Source of the DNA: Thalassotalea sediminis
Lineage (GTDB): Bacteria > Pseudomonadota > Gammaproteobacteria > Enterobacterales > Alteromonadaceae
Assembly (NCBI RefSeq): GCF_030295915.1
Contig: NZ_AP027361.1
Coordinates: 744,001 to 808,000, forward strand
Direction: 5' to 3'
DNA: 64,000 nucleotides
Below are positions 1 to 9,022 of this stretch, in pieces; the stretch's first letter is position 1; every line of letters starts with the position of its first letter. The translations under genes and the position numbers were made by a program. A model generated the notes under the pieces. That model saw nothing but the letters and a program-made list of their open reading frames with translations. It had not been told where the DNA came from and made no database searches.

Positions 1-75
1 GGAAAGCTGATAGATGCCGCTTTAGACGCTGATTGGGGCGAAGCCTCATATGAAGACATGATGATAGCACCATAA
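1..75 (+). CDS. 3' end of an unidentified gene
   Basis: An open frame enters from the window edge and stops at TAA (73-75). It encodes 24 residues, GKLIDAALDADWGEASYEDM followed by MIAP. The acidic tail carries no motif I recognise. A good hairpin terminator follows ten bases after the stop, which supports a real gene end. The start and the rest of the protein lie outside the window, so no function is assigned. Confidence 0.6.
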   Translation, partial: GKLIDAALDADWGEASYEDMMIAP

Positions 76-84
76 CGTATCACA

Positions 85-114
85 GGGGCAATGTTTATTG
101 CCCCTTGCTATTTT
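85..114 (+). terminator. Rho-independent terminator
   Basis: A perfect 7-bp stem GGGGCAA / TTGCCCC (85-91 and 98-104) with a 6-nt loop is followed by TTGCTATTTT. It sits just after the truncated first gene and probably ends its transcript. Confidence 0.7.
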
Positions 115-149
115 ACAGTCAATTTCACATCTAGAATTAAGGTAACAAT

Positions 150-632
150 TTGAAAGTACAATGTTTCAATTTGCTAGAAGACACGGAGCGATCATTATTT
201 TTGTATGCGCTAAAAATATTTATCTTAGTGTTTACTGTTGGCATTGGGGTAATCTCAATAATGTCTTTGTTTGTTCGTCAAGAAGCATACTTAGTTGGTG
301 AGTTTACCTTGGCAAGCACTTTAAAAACCGTATTTTTAGCACCGTTTATTGAAACATTACTGATGGTTCCTGTAATTGAAGTGCTCAAAAAATTTTTAAA
401 AAAAAAACTGTATATAGGTCTTATCAGTGGAATATTTTGGGCGTGCTTACATTCACTAGTGACTCCTTTATGGGGAATCGGTGTATTTTTCTTATTTTAT
501 ATGATGACGTTGGCGTATTTATTTTGGCAAGAGAAGTCGACGATACAAGCAATTTACGTTGTTATGATAATACATGCTCTAAATAATGCTTCTGTTCTTC
601 TTTTCGTATTCTTAACGAGTTATTTCACCTAA
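150..632 (+). CDS. Small polytopic membrane protein, CPBP-protease-like
   Basis: 160 residues with about four to five hydrophobic segments. The pattern APFIET near residue 67, W-A-C-L-H near 97 and H-A-L-N-N near 143 resembles the three motifs of the CPBP (CAAX protease / bacteriocin-processing) intramembrane family. The first motif, normally EExxxR, is degenerate here (ETLLMVPVIE), so activity is doubtful. The TTG start is chosen because AAGGT lies at 139-143 with suitable spacing and no better ATG exists. It stands alone. It could equally be an unrelated membrane protein with chance motif resemblance. Confidence 0.55.
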   Translation: MKVQCFNLLEDTERSLFLYALKIFILVFTVGIGVISIMSLFVRQEAYLVGEFTLASTLKTVFLAPFIETLLMVPVIEVLKKFLKKKLYIGLISGIFWACLHSLVTPLWGIGVFFLFYMMTLAYLFWQEKSTIQAIYVVMIIHALNNASVLLFVFLTSYFT

Positions 633-780
633 ATAGTATGCGTGAATTAAACGTAAATGAACTTAAGCAAGTAGATGAGGGGCATGTTTGTATAGGATAA
701 TAAATCGGAACATATATTTTAAATCTACGTTAAGTGTAGTCTAGAGTCTATTATGAAAAACAATAACACAATCCCCCTCA

Positions 781-1005
781 TTGATAATCATTGTTTTAAT
801 CGCTATTTGTATAATTATTACCTTTTTTATACAACATATTAGAAGTGAGGTTAATGAGCCTTTATTCTCCTTATTTTTAGGCTCTGCACCATCTTTTTTC
901 TATACGTTAGCAATGTTACTCATTTGTTTTTATGGTTTTATTGGCTTCTTTTCTATGGGGTTTCAAATGGGGGCAAATGCCTACTGTAAAGCTAAAACGG
1001 GGTAA
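781..1005 (+). CDS. Small hydrophobic protein of unknown function, start uncertain
   Basis: 74 residues with two strong membrane segments (about 2-16 and 38-62). I do not recognise the family. The only in-frame start is TTG at 781 and it has no ribosome site. An ATG at 753 opens another frame (MKNNNTIPLIDNH, then a stop) and would join this one if a single base were missing from the five-C run at 773-777. That would give a plausible N-terminus MKNNNTIPSLIIIV. Either the gene is frameshifted or it uses the weak TTG. The next membrane protein starts four bases after its stop. Confidence 0.5.
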   Translation: MIIIVLIAICIIITFFIQHIRSEVNEPLFSLFLGSAPSFFYTLAMLLICFYGFIGFFSMGFQMGANAYCKAKTG

Positions 1006-1009
1006 TATC

Positions 1010-1198
1010 ATGTTTTTCAGATTTCTAAGTTTTTGTTTGGGTGTCTTTTTTATATACTCAGCGAGCATTGGCCTTAACTTTTTTAATGTGGAGCAAGGTT
1101 ATACTTTTAGCCACATTGGAGCAATTGCCGTGGGTATTTACCTCATACTTTATGCGCTGAATGTAAACCTATTAAAGTGGTTTAAGTTATCCAAATAG
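1010..1198 (+). CDS. Small membrane protein of unknown function
   Basis: 62 residues from ATG 1010, with two hydrophobic segments (about 2-22 and 38-58) and a basic C-terminus (KWFKLSK). The frame is open further upstream, from 932, but that part overlaps the preceding gene. ATG 1010 follows ACGGGGTAA, a usable ribosome site, four bases after the previous stop. The pair is probably one transcript. I recognise no family. Confidence 0.5.
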   Translation: MFFRFLSFCLGVFFIYSASIGLNFFNVEQGYTFSHIGAIAVGIYLILYALNVNLLKWFKLSK

Positions 1199-1363
1199 CT
1201 TTTTAACCTAGCTATTAGGCTAAATATGATTAAAAGCCCTGAATGCTTCTAAGCTATATTAGCGATAATGTAATGTTCAAAAATGATTTGTTTACTAATT
1301 GATAAAATGCTTTAAAAGTATGATGTCATGTGAGTGCTAAATATTCACAACGGATGTCGAATC

Positions 1364-1612
<249 letters not shown>

Positions 1613-2974
1613 TTAGCCTGCTTGGTTTTGTGCGAAAGGATGGCGTGTGGTACCACCATCTTGTAGGTAACGCATAATAATGCCAAAAGACAAATCTAGG
1701 TTTGTATCAAGCGCAATAAACACTTTATGACCCGAGCCCTTTGCGTCAATAATAGCTTCGCCTTTGCGATTTTCCATGTGCGTTAAAGTAAAACTTATGT
1801 TGCCTTGTGGCGTCATGAGTTCTAATTGATCACCGACGAGAAATTTATTTTTTACGTCAATTTCAAGTAATCCATTGTCGACATTTTTCCTGATAACTTC
1901 ACCGACAAACTGTTGAGTGTCACTTTTGGAGTAACCATATTCATAATTTTGAGTATCACTAGGGCGGTGACGTTGTAAAAAACCTTCTGTGTAACCGCGA
2001 TGCGCCAAATGTTCTAAATTAGTATTTAATGTTTGATCAAAGGGTTTGTTTTCAAGTGCGTCCAAGATTGCTTGATGATAAATTTGTGCGGTACGCGCAC
2101 AGTAGTAAAAAGATTTTGTTCGTCCTTCAATTTTTAAAGAATGCACGCCCATTTTTACAAGTCGGTCAACATGCTCTACAGCACGTAAATCTTTTGAATT
2201 CATAATGTATGTGCCATGCTCGTCTTCAAATGCTGGCATATACTCTCCGGGGCGACCTTGCTCTTGCAATAGTACAACATCTTCAATAGGCTTTTCAGTC
2301 TCTGGCACAATGATCTGAGGTTGTTGCGCGATCACATCCCCAGTTTCTGTTTCTTTTGCTTCATGAACATCATATTTCCAACGACAAGCGTTGGTGCAAG
2401 TCCCTTGGTTTGGATCACGTTTATTAATGTAACCAGACAGTAAACAACGTCCCGAATACGCCATACATAGCGCGCCATGCACAAATACTTCTAATTCCAT
2501 TTCAGGGCAACGCATGCGAATCTCTTCTATTTCATCTAACGATAATTCACGGGAAAGTATGACGCGCTCCACGCCTTGTTGATGCCAAAATTTAACGGTT
2601 GCCCAGTTCACAGCATTTGCTTGGACAGATAAATGTATCGCCATGTCTGGAAAGTGTTCACGTACGAGCATAATTAATCCCGGATCAGACATGATCAATG
2701 CATCTGGGTTCATGTCTATAATAGGTTTTATGTCTTTTAAGAATGTCGCTAATTTGCTGTTATGAGGTGCTATGTTATTGACGAGGTAAAACTTTTTACC
2801 TAAAGAGTGCGCTTCGTCAATGCCTTGCTTAATCGTTTGTAAGTTAAATTCGTTATTTCTTACCCTGAGTGAGTATCTGGGTTGTCCTGCGTACACCGCA
2901 TCTGCACCATAGGCAAACGCATAACGCATATTTTTAAGGCTACCGGCAGGTGAAAGTAATTCTGGCTTAAACAT
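1613..2974 (-). CDS. trhP: tRNA 5-hydroxyuridine modification protein TrhP (U32 family)
   Basis: 453 residues, the same length as E. coli YegQ/TrhP. The N-terminus ELLSPAGSLKNMRYAFAYGA and the U32 signature EVFVHGALCMAYSGRCLLSG (about 160-180), followed by further cysteines (GTCTNACRW), are diagnostic. TrhP takes part in making 5-hydroxyuridine at the wobble position of tRNAs, the precursor of cmo5U, and is known to depend on Fe-S clusters. Older annotation as a collagenase-like protease is misleading. It is followed at once by a ferredoxin gene. The start at 2974 (MFKPELLSPAG) matches the family. Confidence 0.9.
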   Translation of the reverse strand: MFKPELLSPAGSLKNMRYAFAYGADAVYAGQPRYSLRVRNNEFNLQTIKQGIDEAHSLGKKFYLVNNIAPHNSKLATFLKDIKPIIDMNPDALIMSDPGLIMLVREHFPDMAIHLSVQANAVNWATVKFWHQQGVERVILSRELSLDEIEEIRMRCPEMELEVFVHGALCMAYSGRCLLSGYINKRDPNQGTCTNACRWKYDVHEAKETETGDVIAQQPQIIVPETEKPIEDVVLLQEQGRPGEYMPAFEDEHGTYIMNSKDLRAVEHVDRLVKMGVHSLKIEGRTKSFYYCARTAQIYHQAILDALENKPFDQTLNTNLEHLAHRGYTEGFLQRHRPSDTQNYEYGYSKSDTQQFVGEVIRKNVDNGLLEIDVKNKFLVGDQLELMTPQGNISFTLTHMENRKGEAIIDAKGSGHKVFIALDTNLDLSFGIIMRYLQDGGTTRHPFAQNQAG

Positions 2975-3265
2975 AATTCGACTCTTAGGTAAAAAACGAG
3001 CGCATTATAGGCGTGCGATGATCAATATTCAATAATTCCTTATTAAAAATGTGGTTATAAAATTGTGTGAGCTTATTAATGCATTAGAGCGCCTATAACT
3101 ACCTTAAAATAACTAAATTGATCTGTGTATACATATAATTTTTGCTTTTAGCACAGGCTTTGAGCTGCGTTATAGAATATTAAGAAAAAACAAAATTAAA
3201 CCCTACATGCATTAAAATACTGTGCTACTTTTATAACGATAAACAATTATTTAAGAGGCATGAAT

Positions 3266-4108
3266 ATGGGAACTGAGAATGCGCTGTACACCATACTTGT
3301 AGAAAAAATCAAACAAAAGTCACTCGTATTACCAACCTTGCCTGAAGTTGCTTTAAAAGTGAGAGAAGCAGCAGATGATCCGCAAATTAACTTAGGTCAA
3401 ATGAGTGATATTATTTCTCATGATCCAGCGTTATCTATGGGCATGTTAAAAGTTGCGAATAGTGCGATTCTCGGTAGAGGTGTTAAGGTTGAAACGGTAA
3501 ATCAAGCCGTTACACGTATAGGGTTAAGACAAATAAAAAGCATCGCTACTGCGATGGCGTTAGAACAAGTATTTGTCTCAGAAAATGAAATTGTCTCTCT
3601 TTATCTAAAAAAATCGTGGGCAAAAACAATTGACGTTGCCTCTGTTGCAATAACATTGATGACATTTTATCAAAAAGAACATAAGCATTCACCGTTGACA
3701 TTAGATACGCTGACGTTAGCAGCCCTGATACATAGTATTGGTGTGTTACCGATATTAACAGAAGCGGAATGTCATCCAGATGTCTTTGCTAACCCAACTT
3801 TTTTACAGCAAGCGATAATTAAACTTTCCAGTAAAGTTGGTGCTGAAGTTACTAGAGCATGGGATTTATCTGAAGAATTTACTGAAATTGTACAAAATTG
3901 GAGTGACTTAACGGTGCTGCCAGCGGAAGTTAGTTACTTAGATTTTATTCGTGCTGGCGCAATTTATAATGGCATCTTTAAAAATGAAGCAACGCAAGAA
4001 GTGTTAATAAAAAGCTATGTTAATAAAGGTGTTTTACCTGATATCGACTTTATGAATTCGGATGAATTTAAAGATTTGTTGCATGATGTCAAATCTATGT
4101 TCAATTAA
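3266..4108 (+). CDS. HDOD-domain protein
   Basis: About 280 residues, nearly all a single HDOD domain (LPTLPEVALKVREAADDP near 20-37, then ISHDPALSMGMLKVANSAIL near 46-65). HDOD proteins are signalling modules related to HD phosphohydrolases but usually lacking the catalytic HD pair, as seems true here. Two ATGs compete: 3260 and 3266. AGAGG at 3254-3258 is one base from the first but seven from the second, so I place the start at 3266. The gene is monocistronic, closed by a strong terminator. Partner and output are unknown. Confidence 0.8.
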   Translation: MGTENALYTILVEKIKQKSLVLPTLPEVALKVREAADDPQINLGQMSDIISHDPALSMGMLKVANSAILGRGVKVETVNQAVTRIGLRQIKSIATAMALEQVFVSENEIVSLYLKKSWAKTIDVASVAITLMTFYQKEHKHSPLTLDTLTLAALIHSIGVLPILTEAECHPDVFANPTFLQQAIIKLSSKVGAEVTRAWDLSEEFTEIVQNWSDLTVLPAEVSYLDFIRAGAIYNGIFKNEATQEVLIKSYVNKGVLPDIDFMNSDEFKDLLHDVKSMFN

Positions 4109-4131
4109 AAAAGGCGCTAAGCGCCTTTTTT
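4107..4131. terminator. Bidirectional terminator between HDOD gene and rdgC
   Basis: Perfect stem AAAAAGGCGC / GCGCCTTTTT with a TAA loop, flanked by A and T runs on both sides. It serves the two convergent genes and overlaps the stop codon of the HDOD gene. Confidence 0.85.
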
Positions 4132-4142
4132 AATTTTTGATG

Positions 4143-5063
4143 TTACTTTTCTAAATAATCAGAGGTTTTACAGTCAAATTCATGCAATAAGTCACCAATA
4201 AAGCGATTGAGTTCACCTGCCATTAAGGCAAAATCAGCGTCTAAGCGTGCTAATACATCATCTTTATCAATATCTTCGTTTTGCTCATGTAGTACATCAA
4301 AAAACTTAAGGCGTTTAATCGCAAAGTCATCACATAGAATACAAGACATAGCATCGTCCCAAACAAGTTCGAGCTTGACTGCAAACTTTTCAGCATCTAA
4401 GTGGCTTTTGATTTCTTCACTTGTTAAATCTTGATTTTTAACGCGTACAATTGCGCCATCATCTCCTAAGCCATGAAGTTCTGCTTCGGTACCTAACTCA
4501 AATGATTCACCTAAGCTGGTTTCGGTTAACCAGTCTGTCATAAGTTCATCAGGGGCTTTTTCAGGTGAAACACTGGTTACAGGAAGAGTTCCTAAAACTT
4601 TTCGTAGAAGTGCAAGGAAGTCTTCTGCTTTGCTTCTGCTACTCGTGTTGATCACGATAATATTGTGCTCAGCGTTAATGTAGCCATGCATATCTGTAAC
4701 GCGAGAAAATGCACGAGGCAATAATTCAAAAATAATATCTTCTTTGAATTGCTCTTTTTCTTTTTTGGTTGCACTGCGACCGTGCTCATTTTCTAACACG
4801 GCGACTTTCTCTTCTAACATCTCCTTAATAACAGGAGCCGGTAAGATCTTTTCTTCTTTTCGAGCGCACAGCAAATGATTACCATTGACAGAGTGAACCA
4901 CTGAATCACCATGCTTACCTAATGCATTAACCCAACCGAAATGAGACATTTCAGTAGAACCGCATGGCGTAAATAAGTGTTCGTTTAAATGTTTGATCAG
5001 ATCTTGTTCTGACCATTCGAAAGGGCGCGTAAAAGCGAAAAAATATAAATTCTTAAACCACAT
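4143..5063 (-). CDS. rdgC: Recombination-associated protein RdgC
   Basis: 306 residues (E. coli 303). N-terminus MWFKNLYFFAFTRPFEW, the segment FTPCGSTEMSHFGWV and the central HGRSATKKEKEQFKEDI stretch are typical of RdgC. RdgC forms a dimeric ring around double-stranded DNA and limits RecA loading and strand exchange. It is nucleoid-associated and cytoplasmic. Monocistronic and convergent with the HDOD gene. Nothing unusual in length or sequence. Confidence 0.95.
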   Translation of the reverse strand: MWFKNLYFFAFTRPFEWSEQDLIKHLNEHLFTPCGSTEMSHFGWVNALGKHGDSVVHSVNGNHLLCARKEEKILPAPVIKEMLEEKVAVLENEHGRSATKKEKEQFKEDIIFELLPRAFSRVTDMHGYINAEHNIIVINTSSRSKAEDFLALLRKVLGTLPVTSVSPEKAPDELMTDWLTETSLGESFELGTEAELHGLGDDGAIVRVKNQDLTSEEIKSHLDAEKFAVKLELVWDDAMSCILCDDFAIKRLKFFDVLHEQNEDIDKDDVLARLDADFALMAGELNRFIGDLLHEFDCKTSDYLEK

Positions 5064-5185
5064 GGAATGACTCTCGTGGGCGACTGTTCGCCTTTGTTCT
5101 TTTAAAGGGCGTTATCTTATACCAAATAACGTGATTAATTAATCTTTAGTTTGTTTAATCTGAAAGCTTTATCGTCATGATTGAC

Positions 5186-6916
5186 TTACTGCATATCTGT
5201 AAATTTGATGATAAAGGTAAGCCCGTGATTTTTAACCGACTCTACATCGATCGTTCCATTTAAGGTATCTGTAACCAAGTTATGAATGATATGAGTGCCT
5301 AATCCTGTGCCTCCTTTACCTGCTTTCGTGGTAAAGAAAGGATCGAATATGAGTGGTAGTTGTTCTTGCTCTAAACCTACACCATTGTCCTGATAAACGA
5401 TTTCAACTTCTTTATTGTTCATTTGCACGGTGATGTTGATTTTTCCTCTATTTATACCGTCGAAGCCATGAATAATCGAATTAATGATAAGATTAGTAAA
5501 AATTTGTGATATTGCACCAGCATGGCAATAAATCTCAAGGTCTTCGGGACAATTTACATTAATACTATGGTTGGTTTTCTTTAATTTTGGGTGCAGTGAC
5601 TGAATGATTTCATCGAGATATTTGGCAAAGGTTATCTGACGAATCTTATCACTCGTTTGGTCAACGGCTACTTGTTTATAGCTGTTTATTAATTCAGAAG
5701 CTCTATTTAGGTTATTAATGAGTAACGCAACACTTTGACCTGCATTTTCTGTAAATTCTTCAAGGCTACGTTTACTTAACTTTTGTTCTTCTATATCGTT
5801 GTTTAATTCAGATAAAAGGTCGGCGAGGTAGCTAGTAGAAGTAATACTTACACCAATGGGGGTGTTAATTTCATGTGATACTTCTGCTGATAAGGCGCCA
5901 AGAACCGCCATTTTCTCTGAATCGAGTAAACGATCTTGTGCTTTGTTTAATTCGTTTATCGAACTCTTTAACTCTTTATTTGTATCAATAAGGGTTTTCT
6001 CAGTGATACTTCTTCGTTTGTTCTCTTCTTGCAACTGGCCTTGCTGTGCAAGTAATTCACGCTGTTGACGCTCCATTTTTAGCATTGTTGTACTTAGCGA
6101 AGACGTTTTTCTTGCAACCTCTTGTTCTAGCATTAAGTTTTGTTCATCAAGTTTTCGATTAGAGGCAATAATTTCACTTTGCGCTAGGGCAAGTTCTTCT
6201 TTGTATTTGGCTAATTCTGAGAGTAGATTATTGTAGGCGTTTTGTAAGACACTTAATTCGTTTTGTTCGTAATTGACCATATGGATTTTTGACGCTTCAG
6301 GATCATCCATATCGAACTGAGTAATTTGCTCTGTAAGCTCATTAAGAGGGTTGGTTAGCAATTGTGAAAAAGCAATAGAAAACAAGAACATTAACGCTGC
6401 CGTTTTCACCATAGCGTTACCAATAAGAAAGTAAATACCAACTTCAATACGATTGAAGATAACCTGATTACTTGATAGTAAGGTTACGGAACCCACTTTT
6501 GTTGTGCGTCCAGAAAATTCAAAGATAAGTGGGAATGAATGGCCGAACAAACCATCAGAAAATGCGTTGATATTAAAGTAGCGCTTATTTTGCTCTTGGT
6601 CTTTTGGCAATTTAGCATTAACACCTAATTGCGTGATGACCTTATTATTTTCATCGGTTACTTTAATGCCTTTAATCATGGGAATTGCAACAAGGCCTTC
6701 TGCAATATCAATGGCTTGTTGTGTATTTAGCTCCCACACAGCACGCGTTAAGCTGCTTGAAAACGTTTTTTCTAACGTTTGTAGTTCGTCATTGATGTGT
6801 TTTTTGGTATTGATGTATTCCGCGCCAATTTGCACGCAAGTCACTAAAAAAGTTAAGACAAAGTAGAAAGATAAAACTCTAGTCAGCAATTTGCGAGAAA
6901 TACTCGTTATTTTCAT
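5186..6916 (-). CDS. Orphan membrane sensor histidine kinase
   Basis: 576 residues. TM1 about 13-32, a periplasmic sensor region about 33-158, TM2 about 160-186, a HAMP-like linker, a long coiled coil (about 225-335), the dimerisation/phosphoacceptor box AEVSHEINTPIG with His348, and an ATPase domain with NLIINSIIHGF, DNGVGL and GKGGTGLGTHI. HEINTPIG rather than HELRTPL places it with the HPK4 / DctB-like type. No response regulator is adjacent, so its partner is elsewhere. The stimulus cannot be read from the sequence. The nearby Pho genes have their own PhoR, so a phosphate role is not implied. Confidence 0.9.
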   Translation of the reverse strand: MKITSISRKLLTRVLSFYFVLTFLVTCVQIGAEYINTKKHINDELQTLEKTFSSSLTRAVWELNTQQAIDIAEGLVAIPMIKGIKVTDENNKVITQLGVNAKLPKDQEQNKRYFNINAFSDGLFGHSFPLIFEFSGRTTKVGSVTLLSSNQVIFNRIEVGIYFLIGNAMVKTAALMFLFSIAFSQLLTNPLNELTEQITQFDMDDPEASKIHMVNYEQNELSVLQNAYNNLLSELAKYKEELALAQSEIIASNRKLDEQNLMLEQEVARKTSSLSTTMLKMERQQRELLAQQGQLQEENKRRSITEKTLIDTNKELKSSINELNKAQDRLLDSEKMAVLGALSAEVSHEINTPIGVSITSTSYLADLLSELNNDIEEQKLSKRSLEEFTENAGQSVALLINNLNRASELINSYKQVAVDQTSDKIRQITFAKYLDEIIQSLHPKLKKTNHSINVNCPEDLEIYCHAGAISQIFTNLIINSIIHGFDGINRGKINITVQMNNKEVEIVYQDNGVGLEQEQLPLIFDPFFTTKAGKGGTGLGTHIIHNLVTDTLNGTIDVESVKNHGLTFIIKFTDMQ

Positions 6917-7140
6917 TATTTCAACTGCGTTATCAATACTTCATTTGATTGTAGCTATTTTGCCGTTTGATTAAAGGTTTTTCTGATAAAAAAAGAAAAA
7001 TAAATTGTTATTTATCTTATTTTTCGGGGAGATAGGCTATAGTTTTTGATAATGAGTCGAGCTTTGTTGTAAAAAAAGTGAAATAAAACTTACATTAAAA
7101 TGACCTGAAAAATTCATTTTATTGTAAAAAAAAATACATA

Positions 7141-7158
7141 TTGTCACAAAAGTGTCAT
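7141..7158 (+). promoter_or_regulatory. PHO box upstream of the porin gene
   Basis: TTGTCACAAAAGTGTCAT: two TTGTCA/GTGTCA units whose starts are 11 bp apart (7141 and 7152), matching the PhoB direct-repeat consensus. It lies about 60 bp before the porin ATG, where it could replace a -35 element. Confidence 0.8.
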
Positions 7159-7216
7159 CTAAGGCGGGCACAATGTGCGGCAAATTACTTATTACTTACT
7201 TTGAAAGGGTAATCAC

Positions 7217-8134
7217 ATGAAACTTTCTTATACTACTCTTGCTGTTGCTATGTTATCTGCGCCAAGCTTTGCTGGTGATATTGATATTTATGGCAAGGCA
7301 AATGTTACTGCGCAATCTTCAGATGAAGGCGAAGGTTCATTTACAGAAATTAAAAGTAACGCTTCACGTATTGGCTTTAAAGGTGGGCAAGCACTAACTG
7401 ATGAGTTAAGTGTCGTTTTTAAAGCTGAATTTCAAGTCGATTTAGATGGTGATAGTCCAAAAGGGGATAGTATTACTGATAGAAACCAATATATCGGACT
7501 AAAAGGAAATTTTGGTGAAGTGTTATTTGGTAAAAACGATACCATTTTAAAGCAATCGCAAGGCAAAGTAGATTTATTTAGTGATTTAAACGGTGATATT
7601 AAATCGTTATGGAAAGGTGAAAACCGTGTGGCCGATAGCATTACTTATAAAACGAAATCGTTTAGTGGTTTTCAGCTCGGTTTGACTTATGTTGTTGAAG
7701 ACAGTGTTGACGGCGAAGACGCTACCTCTATCGCGCTAATGTATGGCGATAAAGCCCTTAAAAAATCAAACGTTTACGCGGCGATTGCTTTTGATTCAGA
7801 AGTTGCCGGTTATGACGTAACACGTGCTGTTGTATCGACTAAACTGGGTGCTTTTACTTTAGGCGCTATAGCACAATCACAAGAAAGCATTAACTCAGGT
7901 CAGGAAATGGATGGCTTAATGTTGTCAGGTAAATACAGTATTGATAATTGGGCGTTAAAAGCGCAATTTCAAACCGCTGAATTTGATGGTGGTGATGACA
8001 AATCAGGTATAACATTAGGCGCCGATTATAAATTAGCGAAGAATACCAAAGTATTTGGTTTCTTTACCTCGTTCGATATGGATAGTGGCGCTGACGAAGA
8101 TTACGCAGGTCTTGGCTTAGAATATAAATTCTAA
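7217..8134 (+). CDS. Gram-negative porin, probably phosphate-starvation inducible
   Basis: 305 residues. A signal peptide MKLSYTTLAVAMLSAPSFA is followed by the typical porin opening GDIDIYGKANVTAQ, internal girdle-type strands (SNASRIGFKGG, RNQYIGLKGNFGEVLFGKND) and a C-terminal aromatic YKF that targets outer-membrane beta-barrels. It should form a trimeric diffusion channel. The PHO box immediately upstream and phoBR immediately downstream suggest a PhoE- or OprP-like role admitting phosphate or phosphorylated compounds. Substrate preference is inference from context; by sequence it is a general Porin_4 type. Confidence 0.85.
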   Translation: MKLSYTTLAVAMLSAPSFAGDIDIYGKANVTAQSSDEGEGSFTEIKSNASRIGFKGGQALTDELSVVFKAEFQVDLDGDSPKGDSITDRNQYIGLKGNFGEVLFGKNDTILKQSQGKVDLFSDLNGDIKSLWKGENRVADSITYKTKSFSGFQLGLTYVVEDSVDGEDATSIALMYGDKALKKSNVYAAIAFDSEVAGYDVTRAVVSTKLGAFTLGAIAQSQESINSGQEMDGLMLSGKYSIDNWALKAQFQTAEFDGGDDKSGITLGADYKLAKNTKVFGFFTSFDMDSGADEDYAGLGLEYKF

Positions 8135-8161
8135 TTACCTGATGTTGTTAAATATAGGTAT

Positions 8162-8188
8162 AAAAAGCGGCTGTATTGTCGCTTTTTT
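8162..8188 (+). terminator. Terminator after the porin gene
   Basis: AAAAAGCGGC / GTCGCTTTTTT stem-loop with one mismatch and a T run, 28 bases after the porin stop. It separates the porin from phoB, which has its own PHO box. Confidence 0.7.
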
Positions 8189-8235
8189 CTTGTGTTCAAT
8201 AATATCTTAAGCAATGATGAGTTAAAATTTTAAAG

Positions 8236-8253
8236 TTGTCATATAATTGTCAT
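8236..8253 (+). promoter_or_regulatory. PHO box upstream of phoB
   Basis: TTGTCATATAATTGTCAT: two TTGTCAT units with starts at 8236 and 8247, 11 bp apart. It implies positive autoregulation of phoBR. A further lone TTGTCA at 8282 is not in phase. Confidence 0.85.
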
Positions 8254-8311
8254 AAAAACTTATCACAATGTTCATTAGATATTGTCACATGCCTAATGGG
8301 AAGTTGAATAC

Positions 8312-9013
8312 ATGAACAGACAAATTTTGGTCGTTGAAGACGAAGCACCAATCAGGGAAATGATTACTTTCGTGTTGGAACAAAATGGCTTTAATGCCAT
8401 TGAAGCAGAAGACTTTGACCAAGCAAAAGAAAAAATTGTTGAGCCTTATCCAGATTTAATATTATTAGATTGGATGCTGCCTGGTGGCTCTGGCGTTAAA
8501 TTAGCCAAGACGCTTAAGCAGAATGAATATACACGCACAATACCAATTATTATGTTAACCGCTCGCGCGGATGAAGAAGACAAAGTTAAAGGCTTTGATG
8601 TTGGTGTTGATGATTATGTTACTAAGCCATTCTCACCTAAAGAACTAATTGCACGTATTAAAGCCGTTATTCGTCGTGTTGCTCCTACAGCACTAGAAGA
8701 AGCGATTGAATTTCATGGTATGAAACTTGATCCAGTTGCTCATCGCGTGTCGATTAATGACAAAAATATAGATTTAGGTCCTACTGAATTTCGCTTATTG
8801 CATTTCTTTATGACACACACAGAACGTGTTTATAGTCGAGAGCAGCTATTAGATAACGTATGGGGTACTAACGTATACGTTGAAGATAGAACTGTAGATG
8901 TTCACATTAGACGCTTAAGAAAAGCGATTGCAGGTGCAGGACATGAAGACTTTATTCAGACAGTACGAGGATCAGGGTATCGATTCTCAGGTAAAATAAA
9001 ATTGAGTGTTTAA
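8312..9013 (+). CDS. phoB: Phosphate regulon response regulator PhoB
   Basis: 233 residues. Receiver domain with acidic pocket VEDE (9-11), phosphoacceptor Asp53 in [10 protein letters not shown] and Lys in [10 protein letters not shown]; then an OmpR-type winged helix (about 130-228) with the recognition region [12 protein letters not shown]. Phosphorylated PhoB binds PHO boxes and activates the phosphate-starvation regulon. Four such boxes occur in this window. phoR starts nine bases after the stop, so the two form an operon. Confidence 0.97.
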   Translation: MNRQILVVEDEAPIREMITFVLEQNGFNAIEAEDFDQAKEKIVEPYPDLILLDWMLPGGSGVKLAKTLKQNEYTRTIPIIMLTARADEEDKVKGFDVGVDDYVTKPFSPKELIARIKAVIRRVAPTALEEAIEFHGMKLDPVAHRVSINDKNIDLGPTEFRLLHFFMTHTERVYSREQLLDNVWGTNVYVEDRTVDVHIRRLRKAIAGAGHEDFIQTVRGSGYRFSGKIKLSV

Positions 9014-9022
9014 TTAATATAT

